Shown in pieces: positions 46,073-53,872 of a stretch of DNA of 64,000 nucleotides (position 1 is the first letter of the stretch; each line of letters begins with the position of its first letter). The position numbers were made by a program, and so were the translations under genes. The stretch spans positions 310,001 to 374,000 of the forward strand of contig NZ_JACIHE010000003.1 in the NCBI RefSeq assembly GCF_014198245.1, in the 5' to 3' direction. Below the pieces are notes generated by a model, which saw only the letters and a list, made by a program, of their open reading frames with translations, ran no database searches and had not been told where the DNA came from. This DNA is from Bradyrhizobium sp. cir1. GTDB lineage: Bacteria; Pseudomonadota; Alphaproteobacteria; Rhizobiales; Xanthobacteraceae.

Positions 46073-46705
46073 CTAACGCCGCAGCGTGAATTCCTCCGCG
46101 CCGCGCCGGTGTTCCCATTTCGCCTGCTCAAGCTCCGGCTGGTCGCATTCGGCCTCGGGAAAGCCGATGCAGAGATAGGCGATGAACTTCCAGGTATCAG
46201 GCACGTCGAGAATGGCGTGAATGCGATCCGGGTTCAGGATCGATACCCAGCCAAGACCGATACCTTCCGCGCGCGCGGCGAGCCACATTGCGGTGATCGC
46301 AGCGACCACGGAATATTCCGTCGTCTCCGGCATGGTCGCGCGGCCGAGGCCGTGGCCGATATCGCTGGCCTTGTCTGCGAATACGGCGAGGTGGCCCGGG
46401 GCCTGTTCGAGACCCGACAGTTTTAGCGCGGCATAGCGCTCCGCGCGGTCGCCTGAGTAGCAGTTGAGCGCGTCGGCGTTGCAGGCCTTGAAGTCTTCGA
46501 TGACGGCGCGACGCCTTGCCGCGTCGTCGACGATGACGAAGCGCCAGGGCTGGCTCAGGCCGACCGAGGGGGAAAGACAGGCCGTCTCGACCAGGCGATC
46601 GATGGCGCCCTCGGGCAGCGGATCGCTGCGAAAGCGGCGCACGTCACGGCGCCACACGAACAGCTCGTGCAGGTGCCGGCGGAAGGTGTCGTCGAACTCG
46701 ACCAT
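46073..46705 (-). CDS. bluB: BluB, 5,6-dimethylbenzimidazole synthase
   Basis: A 210-residue flavin-destructase of the nitroreductase fold. It converts reduced FMN and oxygen to 5,6-dimethylbenzimidazole, the lower ligand of B12. Landmarks are WRRDVRRFRSDPLPEGAI (about 18-35), ACLSPSVGLSQPWRFVIVDD (about 42-61) and GLGWVSILNP near 150. It is the third gene of a minus-strand cobU-cobS-bluB unit, 4 bases after cobS. That links lower-ligand synthesis to nucleotide-loop assembly. The requirement for oxygen agrees with the CobG-type pathway further right. Confidence 0.94.
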   Translation of the reverse strand: MVEFDDTFRRHLHELFVWRRDVRRFRSDPLPEGAIDRLVETACLSPSVGLSQPWRFVIVDDAARRRAVIEDFKACNADALNCYSGDRAERYAALKLSGLEQAPGHLAVFADKASDIGHGLGRATMPETTEYSVVAAITAMWLAARAEGIGLGWVSILNPDRIHAILDVPDTWKFIAYLCIGFPEAECDQPELEQAKWEHRRGAEEFTLRR

Positions 46706-46709
46706 GACG

Positions 46710-47492
46710 TCAGCGTCCCATCTGGAAAGCCGCGGCGACCAGCAGGATCAGGATCTCGCCCGTCTGCTCGAAGGCGCCGAGAATGTCGCCGGTCTGCCCG
46801 CCGATCTGGCGGATGGCGAGCCGCGCCAGCAGCAGCCCGGCGAGCGAGAGCAGGATCAGGCCGACCAGCGCCTTGCCCGGCCCCAACGCCAAGGCGAGCA
46901 CGAGCGTTCCAACCGCAAAAGCAACGGCCACGCTGTGGCCAGGCGGCGCTCCAGCGCTGGCCGACAGGCCGTCGGGCCGCGCCGGCGGGACCAGCGACAT
47001 GAAGGCCGGCACGCCCGCGCGGGCAGCGGTGTGCGCGGCGCAGAGTGCAAATGTGACGGCCGATGGATTGGCAATCGCCGCGAGCGCGCTCCAGCGCAGG
47101 CCGAACGACAGGATCAGCGCGCAGACGCCATAAGTGCCGATCCGGCTGTCGCGCATGATCTCCAGCTTGCGTTCGCGCGTGCGGCCGCCGCCGAGCCCGT
47201 CGGCCGTGTCGGCAAGGCCGTCCTCGTGCAGCGCGCCGGTGATGAGGGTCGTCGTCGCCAGCGCGAGCAGGGCGGCAAGGCTCGGCGTCAGCCCGAGGCG
47301 GATGGCGACCTTGTAGATGAAAGCGCCGGCAAGGCCGACCAGAAGGCCGGCGATTGGAAGGGCCCAGGTCGCGCGCGCAACAGTGCCGTCGGCTGCGGGT
47401 TTCGACGATGCGACGGGGAGGATCGTGACGAACGATGCCGCCATCCTGAGATCGGCGGCGATGTCCCTGAGAAGCTCCACGCGCGGCATCAT
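46710..47492 (-). CDS. cobS: CobS (CobV), adenosylcobinamide-GDP ribazoletransferase
   Basis: A 260-residue polytopic membrane enzyme that joins adenosylcobinamide-GDP and alpha-ribazole to give adenosylcobalamin. The signature region ALHEDGLADTADGLGGGRTRERKLEIMRDSRIGTYG (about residues 84-119, shown by its acidic and basic residues) is typical. ATG at 47492 overlaps the cobU stop by 4 bases. In Pseudomonas nomenclature this is cobV and should not be confused with the CobS subunit of cobaltochelatase. Confidence 0.93.
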   Translation of the reverse strand: MMPRVELLRDIAADLRMAASFVTILPVASSKPAADGTVARATWALPIAGLLVGLAGAFIYKVAIRLGLTPSLAALLALATTTLITGALHEDGLADTADGLGGGRTRERKLEIMRDSRIGTYGVCALILSFGLRWSALAAIANPSAVTFALCAAHTAARAGVPAFMSLVPPARPDGLSASAGAPPGHSVAVAFAVGTLVLALALGPGKALVGLILLSLAGLLLARLAIRQIGGQTGDILGAFEQTGEILILLVAAAFQMGR

Positions 47493-47992
47493 TTCAGTTT
47501 CATCGGCAGACCGGCGACCACGAACTCGACCTCGTCGGCGAACTCGGCAATCGTCTGGTTCATGATTCCGGCGGCGTCGCGATAGCTGCGCGCCAGTGCG
47601 TTGTCGGGGACGATGCCGAGGCCGACCTCGTTGGTGACGAGCACGACCGGGCTCTTGAGATTGAAGAGGGTCGCCGCAAGCGCGTTCACCTCGTGCTCCC
47701 AGTTGCGCCCGGCATGCATCAGGTTGGAGAGCCAGAGCGTCAGGCAATCCACCAGCCGTGCGCCGCCGCCGTCGCTTGCGACCAGCGCGGCCGCGAGATC
47801 GAGCGGTACTTCCCGCTCGATCCAGCCGGTTCCGCGCCGCGCGCGATGCTTCGCGATGCGTTCCGCCATTTCGGCATCGAGCGCCTCGGCCGTCGCGAGA
47901 TAGACGGGCTGCCCCGGAAAGGCGCGCGCACGCGCTTCTGCCCGTGTGCTTTTGCCCGATCGCGCTCCGCCCGTGATCAGAATGACGGCCAT
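47489..47992 (-). CDS. cobU: CobU (CobP), adenosylcobinamide kinase/guanylyltransferase
   Basis: A 167-residue bifunctional enzyme that phosphorylates adenosylcobinamide and transfers GMP to it. The P-loop is GGARSGKST at 8-16, a likely guanylylated histidine is in IAKHRARRG near 46, and VLVTNEVGLGIVPDN near 122 is conserved. It starts the cobU-cobS-bluB unit, divergent from cobD with a 121-base gap that shows no riboswitch. Confidence 0.93.
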   Translation of the reverse strand: MAVILITGGARSGKSTRAEARARAFPGQPVYLATAEALDAEMAERIAKHRARRGTGWIEREVPLDLAAALVASDGGGARLVDCLTLWLSNLMHAGRNWEHEVNALAATLFNLKSPVVLVTNEVGLGIVPDNALARSYRDAAGIMNQTIAEFADEVEFVVAGLPMKLK

Positions 47993-48113
47993 GAAGGTCT
48001 CCTGCCGGCAGCACTAATCACCAAACGCGGCCAAAGACAAAGCCGAAATCAGCCCGTCGGGGGCTTGCGCTCCCCCCTCGCTTTGCGCAACAGGGGCAGG
48101 ACAGGAGGTATAA

Positions 48114-49055
48114 GTGGGTTTTGCGGGCGCGATGGCAGTGGCGATGGCAGTGGATGCCTTTCTGGGCTGGCCGTCCTGGCTGTTCGCGCGGATTGGTCAC
48201 CCCGTGACGTGGCTGGGCCGGCTGATTGGTGCCATCGATACCGCCTGGAATCGCTCCTCCGATCCGCCGGCCATTCGGCGCGCTGCCGGTGTCGCAGGCG
48301 CGCTTTTGGTGATCGCGCTCTCCGTCGCGCTCGGCTGGATGCTTCAGTCCTTGCTTGCTTTGGGCTGGATCCAGATCGTGCTGGTGGGCGTGCTCGCTTG
48401 GCCGCTGGTCGCGCTGCGCTCGCTCCATGATCACGTTGCCGCCGTCGCGAGGCCGTTGCAGGCCGGTGACATCGCCGCCGCGCGCGAAGCGGTCTCGCGC
48501 ATCGTCGGCCGCGATCCCGCGGCGCTCGATGAAGCCGGCATCGCGCGCGCGGCGATCGAGAGCCTCGCCGAAAACGCCTCCGACGGTATCGTGGCGCCCG
48601 TATTCTGGGGTGCGCTGTTCGGCCTGCCCGGTATTCTCGGCTACAAGGCCATCAACACGCTGGATTCCATGATCGGCCATCGCAGCGACCGGCACGAGGC
48701 CTTCGGCTGGGCCGCAGCCCGCATCGACGATGTCGCCAACTTCATTCCGGCGCGCCTGACCGGGTTTCTGTTCGTGCTGCTGGCGCCAAGGCGATCCGAG
48801 GCGCTGTCGTGCGTGACGCGCGATGCGCGTCGCCACCGCTCGCCCAATGCCGGCTGGCCGGAAGCAGCGATGGCCGGTGGACTTGGCGTCCGTCTCAGCG
48901 GTCCCCGCATTTATCACGGCAGCGTCACGAAGGAGCCCTGGCTCAACGAAGGAGCACGCGATCCGAATCTTGCCGACATCGGTGAGGGATTGGCGGTCTA
49001 CCGCCGCGCCATGCTGCTTCTCGCCGGCCTCCTTGCGATCCTGGCCTTCGCGTGA
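48114..49055 (+). CDS. cobD: CobD (CbiB), adenosylcobinamide-phosphate synthase
   Basis: A 313-residue membrane protein that attaches the aminopropanol arm to adenosylcobyric acid. It has four to five hydrophobic segments and conserved HPVTWLGRLI, ESLAENASDGIVAP (about 143-156) and NTLDSMIGHRSDRHEAFGWA (about 180-199). The start is GTG at 48114 with AGGAGG at 48103-48108. Its stop overlaps cobC by 4 bases; the cobC product is thought to supply the arm. Confidence 0.93.
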   Translation: MGFAGAMAVAMAVDAFLGWPSWLFARIGHPVTWLGRLIGAIDTAWNRSSDPPAIRRAAGVAGALLVIALSVALGWMLQSLLALGWIQIVLVGVLAWPLVALRSLHDHVAAVARPLQAGDIAAAREAVSRIVGRDPAALDEAGIARAAIESLAENASDGIVAPVFWGALFGLPGILGYKAINTLDSMIGHRSDRHEAFGWAAARIDDVANFIPARLTGFLFVLLAPRRSEALSCVTRDARRHRSPNAGWPEAAMAGGLGVRLSGPRIYHGSVTKEPWLNEGARDPNLADIGEGLAVYRRAMLLLAGLLAILAFA

Positions 49056-50032
49056 AAGAACGGGGCATGCGCGAGCATGGTGGAAATCTCGATCTGGCCC
49101 AGCAGCGGTTTGGCGGCCGCGCCGAGGACTGGATCGATCTATCGACCGGGATCAACCGGGTGCATTATCCGGTGGGTGAGGTGAGCATGCGCGCCTGGAG
49201 CGCGCTGCCGTCGCGTGCCGAGATCGATGCCTTGCATCAGGCGGCACGGCACGCCTACCGCACGAGCGCACCGCTCGTCGCGATGGGCGGTGCACAGGCC
49301 GCCATTCAACTACTGCCGCAACTCGCGCCATGCGGCCGCGCCCGTATCCTTGCGCCGACCTACAATGAATATGCCGGGGTCCTCTCGGCTGCGGGTTGGG
49401 ATGTCCAGGAGGTCAGAGACCTTCAGGCATTGGCAGGCGCGGACCTCGCCATCGTCGTCAATCCCAACAACCCCGATGGCCGGTGCCACGCGCGCAAGGA
49501 TTTGCTTGCACTGCTGCCGCGCGTCGGCCGTCTCGTCGTCGACGAGAGTTTTGCCGATGCCGTTCCGCATCAGTCGCTCGCGTCGGACGCGGATCGGCCG
49601 GGACTGCTGATCCTGCGCTCCTTCGGAAAGTTTTTTGGGTTGGCCGGCCTGCGGCTTGGGTTTGCGATCGGCAATGCCGCCGATGTCGGCAAGCTCGCGG
49701 CAGCATCGGGCCCATGGCCGGTCTCGGGAGCGGCGATCGCAATCGGCGGCCGCGCCTTGCGCGACGATGCCTGGGCCGAGGCCACCTCAGCGCGTCTCGC
49801 GCGCGACAGCATACGGCTCGACGCGATGGTGCAGTCGCAAGGCTGGGCGCTGATTGGCGGCACACATCTGTTTCGCCTTTACGAGGCGCCTGACGCGCTG
49901 GCCGCACAGGACAAGCTCGCGCGCGACCATATATGGTCGCGCGTCTTCGTGCAGCAGCCGACATGGCTGCGTCTCGGCCTTCCCGGCAATGAAGCCGAAT
50001 GGACGCGTCTTGCCGAGGTCCTAGCGCGCTAG
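49052..50032 (+). CDS. cobC: CobC, threonine-phosphate decarboxylase-like PLP enzyme
   Basis: A 326-residue class I/II aminotransferase-fold protein starting at GTG 49052. Substrate and PLP segments are [14 protein letters not shown] (N-terminus), NPNNPDGR near 146 and the Schiff-base lysine in [15 protein letters not shown] near 193. It likely forms (R)-1-amino-2-propanol phosphate for CobD. The 3' end overlaps the convergent cobQ gene by 12 bases, leaving no terminator space. Confidence 0.92.
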   Translation: MKERGMREHGGNLDLAQQRFGGRAEDWIDLSTGINRVHYPVGEVSMRAWSALPSRAEIDALHQAARHAYRTSAPLVAMGGAQAAIQLLPQLAPCGRARILAPTYNEYAGVLSAAGWDVQEVRDLQALAGADLAIVVNPNNPDGRCHARKDLLALLPRVGRLVVDESFADAVPHQSLASDADRPGLLILRSFGKFFGLAGLRLGFAIGNAADVGKLAAASGPWPVSGAAIAIGGRALRDDAWAEATSARLARDSIRLDAMVQSQGWALIGGTHLFRLYEAPDALAAQDKLARDHIWSRVFVQQPTWLRLGLPGNEAEWTRLAEVLAR

Positions 50033-51469
50033 CGCGAGCAGGCCTTCGACGTCGAGATGCTTTTCGATGTGGTCGGCGAGCGCCTCGAGCGCGCTCTCGA
50101 CCCTGATGTGATAGGGCTCTTGGCCCGCGGGAATGTCGAGCTTCGTCAAAAACGCCTTGCGGAATTCATCCGACGTGAAGAGGCCGTGCAGATAGCTGCC
50201 CTGCACGCGGCCATCCCTGGAGATCGCGCCTTCCGGCTCGCCGTTCAGTTTCGCGAACGGCCGTGCGCGATCGGGTCCGTCGGTGCGGCCGATATGGATT
50301 TCGTAGGCCTGGATGGGCTGATCGGTCGCGGCGTGTACGGCCGCAACGCGCGTCAGCGTCTTCTGCGGGCTCATCACCGTCTCGACATCGAGAAGCCCAA
50401 GGCCTGGCGTGTCGCCCGCAGGGCCTTCGATGCCCTCAGGATCGGCAACGCTGCGCCCGAGCATCTGATAGCCGCCGCAGAGGCCGAGCACATGGCCGCC
50501 CCGGCGGTGATGCGCCAGGAGGTCAATGTCCCAGCCCTGCGCGCGCAGGAAGGCGAGATCGCCACGGGTGGATTTCGAGCCGGGAATGATGACGAGACGG
50601 ACATCGCCGGGGATCGCTTCGCCCGGACGCACCATGACGAGATCGACACCAGGCTCAAGCTTGAGTGGATCGAGATCGTCGAAATTGGCAATGCGCGACA
50701 GTGCGAGGCAGGCGATCTTGCATTGCCCCAGCTTGCGCGCGTCGCTGAGGCCCAGCGCGTCCTCGGCTGGCAGCTCGCCGGCGCGGCCGAACCAGGGCAG
50801 CACGCCGAGGCCGCGCCAGGCGGTCTTCGCTTCGATCAGCTTGTAGCCATCATCGAACAGCGTGGGATCGCCCCGGAACTTGTTGATGACGAAACCCTGG
50901 ATCATCGCGGCATCGTCGGGGTCGATCACCGTCTTGATGCCGACGAGCTGGGCGATGACGCCGCCGCGGTCGACGTCGCCGACCAGCACGACCGGCACGT
51001 CGGCCTTGCGGGCAAAGCCCATATTGGCGATGTCGGCCTTGCGCAGGTTCACCTCGGCCGGACTGCCGGCGCCTTCGACCAAAACGAGATCGGCCCGTGA
51101 CTTCAGCCGCTCAAAACTCTCGATCACCGCGCCCATCAGCGACGGCTTCATCGCCGCGTATTCGCGCGCACGCGCGGTTGCGATGCGCTTTCCCTGCACG
51201 ACGATTTGCGCGCCGACATCGGTCTCGGGCTTGAGCAGCACCGGGTTCATGTCGGTGTGCGGCTCGACGCCGGCGGCCAGCGCTTGCAGCGCCTGGGCGC
51301 GGCCGATCTCGCCGCCGTCGACGGTGACGGCCGCATTGTTCGACATGTTCTGCGGCTTGAACGGGAGCACGCGCAGGCCGCGGCGCGTGAAGGCGCGCGC
51401 AAGACCGGCGACGATGAGCGATTTGCCCACGTCCGAGCCGGCCCCCTGGATCATCAGCGCGCGTGCCAT
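50021..51469 (-). CDS. cobQ: CobQ (CbiP), cobyric acid synthase
   Basis: A 482-residue glutamine-dependent amidotransferase amidating positions b, d, e and g of adenosylcobyrinic acid a,c-diamide. The N-terminal ATPase domain has [12 protein letters not shown] (about 8-19). The C-terminal GATase domain has the nucleophile Cys in [10 protein letters not shown] near 330 and His in GSYLHGLF near 425. It is 5 bases downstream of cobO on the minus strand, so they form an operon. Confidence 0.95.
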   Translation of the reverse strand: MARALMIQGAGSDVGKSLIVAGLARAFTRRGLRVLPFKPQNMSNNAAVTVDGGEIGRAQALQALAAGVEPHTDMNPVLLKPETDVGAQIVVQGKRIATARAREYAAMKPSLMGAVIESFERLKSRADLVLVEGAGSPAEVNLRKADIANMGFARKADVPVVLVGDVDRGGVIAQLVGIKTVIDPDDAAMIQGFVINKFRGDPTLFDDGYKLIEAKTAWRGLGVLPWFGRAGELPAEDALGLSDARKLGQCKIACLALSRIANFDDLDPLKLEPGVDLVMVRPGEAIPGDVRLVIIPGSKSTRGDLAFLRAQGWDIDLLAHHRRGGHVLGLCGGYQMLGRSVADPEGIEGPAGDTPGLGLLDVETVMSPQKTLTRVAAVHAATDQPIQAYEIHIGRTDGPDRARPFAKLNGEPEGAISRDGRVQGSYLHGLFTSDEFRKAFLTKLDIPAGQEPYHIRVESALEALADHIEKHLDVEGLLALAR

Positions 51470-51474
51470 CGAAT

Positions 51475-52113
51475 TCAGAACTCGACGCCGGCCTGCGCCT
51501 TGATGCCGGAGCGGAACGGGTGCTTGACCAGCGTCATCTCGGTGACGAGATCGGCGATCTCGATCAACTCGTCCTTCGCGTTGCGCCCGGTGAGCACGAC
51601 ATGTGTCATCTCAGGCTTTTGCGTGGTCAGGAACTCGACCACCTCGGCGATGTCGAGATAGTCGTAGCGCAGCGCGATGTTGATCTCGTCGAGCACGACC
51701 ATGCGCAAATTGGAATCGAGGATCAGCTCCTTGGCCTTGTCCCAGCCGGCGCGCGCGGCGGCGATGTCGCGGGCACGGTCCTGTGTCTCCCAGGTAAAAC
51801 CTTCGCCCATCGCGTGGAACTGGCAGAGGTCACCGAAATGGCCGGTGAGCAGGCGCCGCTCGCCGGTATCCCAGGCGCCCTTGATGAACTGCACGACTGC
51901 GCAGGGGAAGCCGTGGGCGACACAGCGGACAATCATGCCGAAGGCCGAGGAGGACTTGCCCTTGCCCGCGCCGGTATGGACGATAATGAGACCCTTTTCA
52001 CCGCTCTTGGTCGCCATGATCTTGTCGCGGGCGGCCTTCTTCTTCGCCATTTTCTGGGCGTGGCGGGCGTCGGTTTCCTCAGCTGTTTGGGTATCCGGTT
52101 CAGGCGTCATCAT
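51475..52113 (-). CDS. cobO: CobO (CobA/BtuR), corrinoid adenosyltransferase
   Basis: A 212-residue ATP:corrinoid adenosyltransferase. The P-loop is [14 protein letters not shown] near residues 46-59, with WETQDR near 111 and [10 protein letters not shown] near 141. A 45-residue basic N-terminal extension ([21 protein letters not shown]) precedes it, as in other CobO proteins. ATG at 52113 is supported by AAGGA six bases upstream; ATG at 52110 is also possible. A longer reading would cross the divergent promoter and riboswitch. Confidence 0.94.
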   Translation of the reverse strand: MMTPEPDTQTAEETDARHAQKMAKKKAARDKIMATKSGEKGLIIVHTGAGKGKSSSAFGMIVRCVAHGFPCAVVQFIKGAWDTGERRLLTGHFGDLCQFHAMGEGFTWETQDRARDIAAARAGWDKAKELILDSNLRMVVLDEINIALRYDYLDIAEVVEFLTTQKPEMTHVVLTGRNAKDELIEIADLVTEMTLVKHPFRSGIKAQAGVEF

Positions 52114-52128
52114 ACCCGGTCCTTCGGC

Positions 52129-52157
52129 TTGACAAGAGGCGGCCGGGGGCAAATGGT
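52129..52157 (+). promoter_or_regulatory. Candidate promoter of the riboswitch-controlled cob operon
   Basis: TTGACA at 52129-52134 with a 17-base spacer and AATGGT at 52152-52157 (three of six matches). Initiation near 52164 would begin the transcript at the first riboswitch helix. The -35 is only 16 bases from the divergent cobO start. Confidence 0.5.
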
Positions 52158-52161
52158 GACC

Positions 52162-52360
52162 CGGCGTTGGTTCCTGTCCTATGACAGGCGAAGAGGGAAT
52201 GCGATAGGGTCCGAATCGGCAAGATTTGGGTCCAAAATGCAGCCGCCCCCGCGACCGTGACCGGAGAGATGCCCGAAGCCACTGATTCCCTAGGGGATCG
52301 GGAAGGCGGGGATCGAAGGGCAAAACCCTGCTCCGCAAGCCGGGAGACCTGCCAGCGCGG
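52162..52360 (+). promoter_or_regulatory. Cobalamin riboswitch (adenosylcobalamin-type aptamer)
   Basis: The order of conserved blocks is diagnostic: GTTGGTTCCTGT-like start at 52166, AGAGGGAA near 52192, GCAGCCGCCCCCGCGACCG near 52239, the B12-box core GCCACTG at 52278-52284, GGGAAGGC near 52300, and CGCAAGCCGGGAGACC near 52334 followed by TGCC. It reads on the plus strand and precedes the DUF1636-cobW-cobN operon, so high B12 should shut that operon down. No second copy was seen upstream of cobO, cobU or cobD. Confidence 0.92.
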
Positions 52361-52432
52361 ACGAGTTTTGGACCGGCGGACGGGGTGTTCCGCGACGGGG
52401 AAGCGGCCCTTCAGGAGAATGGTCCGCGCGCC

Positions 52433-52470
52433 TCATCGCCTCCCGCAGTTTATCCTGGAAGAGGCGATGA
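52433..52470 (+). promoter_or_regulatory. Ribosome-site sequestering hairpin (riboswitch expression platform)
   Basis: TCATCGCCTC (52433-52442) is an exact complement of GAGGCGATGA (52461-52470). The right arm contains the GAGG of the ribosome site and the complete ATG start codon of the first gene. With the aptamer bound the stem should form and block translation, the usual proteobacterial mechanism. The loop is 18 bases. Confidence 0.75.
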
Positions 52471-52841
52471 CCGTCACACTTCACGTCTGCATCACCTGCC
52501 GCGCCGGCCAGACGCTTGGCGAGGGCGAGACGACGCCCGGCAAGCGCCTGCATGGTGCGATCCTCGAGGCCGGCGTTCCCGACGGCGTCAATGTGGTTCC
52601 CGTCGAATGCCTGTCGGCCTGCAGCCAGGGTTGCTCGGTGGCGCTGAGCGCGCCCGGCCGCTGGTCCTATGTTTATGGCCGCTTGTCGGATGTGAATGCG
52701 CAGGACGTGGTCGCGGGTGCCGCGGCCTATGCAGCCGCGCCCGACGGCCTCGTGCCGTGGCGCAGCCGCCCGGAAATCTTCCGCAAGCAATCGCTTGCCC
52801 GCATTCCCCCCATCGCCGTCGTGCCGGAGGCCGCCGAATGA
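52467..52841 (+). CDS. DUF1636 family ferredoxin-like metal-binding protein
   Basis: A 124-residue protein starting MTVTLHVCITCRAGQ. Five cysteines are placed as in thioredoxin-fold [2Fe-2S] ferredoxins: Cys8, Cys11, then Cys48, Cys52 and Cys56 in VECLSACSQGCSVAL. The C-terminus is conserved-looking (VPWRSRPEIFRKQSLARIPP). DUF1636 genes often precede cobW, and a redox or metal-handling role in B12 synthesis has been guessed, not shown. It is the first gene under the riboswitch, its start codon lies in the sequestering hairpin, and it overlaps cobW by 4 bases. Confidence 0.88.
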   Translation: MTVTLHVCITCRAGQTLGEGETTPGKRLHGAILEAGVPDGVNVVPVECLSACSQGCSVALSAPGRWSYVYGRLSDVNAQDVVAGAAAYAAAPDGLVPWRSRPEIFRKQSLARIPPIAVVPEAAE

Positions 52842-53872
52842 ACTCGCTCGCAAAAGTCCCGGTCACGGTCGTCACCGGTTTTCTCGGCTCCGGCAAGACC
52901 ACGCTGATCCAGCATTTGCTCAGCAATGCGGGCGGCAAGAAGCTTGCGGTGCTCGTCAACGAGTTCGGCAGCGAGGGTGTCGACGGCGAGATATTGAAGT
53001 CCTGCGCCGACGCCAATTGCCCCGAGGAGAACATCGTCGAGCTTGCCAATGGCTGCATCTGCTGCACCGTGGCCGACGATTTCATTCCGACCATGGAGCA
53101 GCTCTTGGCGCGGCCGGTGCGGCCCGATCACATCCTGATCGAGACTTCCGGCCTGGCGCTGCCGAAGCCGCTGCTGAAGGCATTCGACTGGCCGGAGATC
53201 CGCTCGCGCATCACGGTCGATGGCGTGATTGCGCTGGCCGACGCCGAGGCCGTAGCAGCCGGCCGCTTTGCGCCGGATCCGATTGCCGTCGAAGCGCAGC
53301 GTGCGGCGGACGAGAATCTCGATCACGAGACGCCGCTGTCGGAAGTGTTCGAGGACCAGATCGCCTGCGCCGATATCGTGTTGCTCACCAAGGCCGATCT
53401 CGCCGGCAGCGCCGGCATTGAAGCCGCCAAGGCGGCGATCACCGCCGAGATGCCGCGCCGCGTGCCGATGCTGCCTGTCACCGACGGCGCGATCGATGCG
53501 CGCGTCATCCTCGGTCTCGGCGCTGCCGCCGAGAACGATCTCGCCGCGCGTCCCTCGCATCATGATGGCGAGGAGGAGCACGAGCACGACGATTTCGCCT
53601 CCGTCGTGATCGATCTTCCGGAAGTTGCCGACATCGAGACGCTGGTCGCTTCCGTCCAGCGTCTGGCGCGCGAGCAGAACGTGCTGCGCGCGAAGGGCTA
53701 TATCGCGGTCGCAGGCAAGCCGATGCGCCTGTTGCTGCAGGCGGTCGGCGAGCGCGTGCGCCACCAGTTCGACAAGCCCTGGGGCGCGGGTCTCAGGCAG
53801 TCAAAACTCGTCGTGATCGGCGAGCATGGCGACATCGATGAGGCCGCGATCAGGTCAGGACTTGGTATCTGA
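52838..53872 (+). CDS. cobW: CobW, GTP-dependent metal chaperone
   Basis: A 344-residue G3E GTPase. Walker A is GFLGSGKTT at 14-22, the metal-binding GCICC motif is near 71-75, the guanine motif is TKAD near 188, and a His/Glu-rich loop HHDGEEEHEHDD is near 240. A CobW C-terminal domain follows. The protein is thought to deliver cobalt to the CobNST chelatase, and cobN is the next gene, overlapping by 1 base. It starts at the ATG overlapping the DUF1636 stop. Confidence 0.94.
   Translation: MNSLAKVPVTVVTGFLGSGKTTLIQHLLSNAGGKKLAVLVNEFGSEGVDGEILKSCADANCPEENIVELANGCICCTVADDFIPTMEQLLARPVRPDHILIETSGLALPKPLLKAFDWPEIRSRITVDGVIALADAEAVAAGRFAPDPIAVEAQRAADENLDHETPLSEVFEDQIACADIVLLTKADLAGSAGIEAAKAAITAEMPRRVPMLPVTDGAIDARVILGLGAAAENDLAARPSHHDGEEEHEHDDFASVVIDLPEVADIETLVASVQRLAREQNVLRAKGYIAVAGKPMRLLLQAVGERVRHQFDKPWGAGLRQSKLVVIGEHGDIDEAAIRSGLGI

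Noticed and set aside
47993..48113. Second cobalamin riboswitch between cobU and cobD
   Set aside because: The 121-base gap is too short and lacks the GCCACTG core and other aptamer blocks on both strands.
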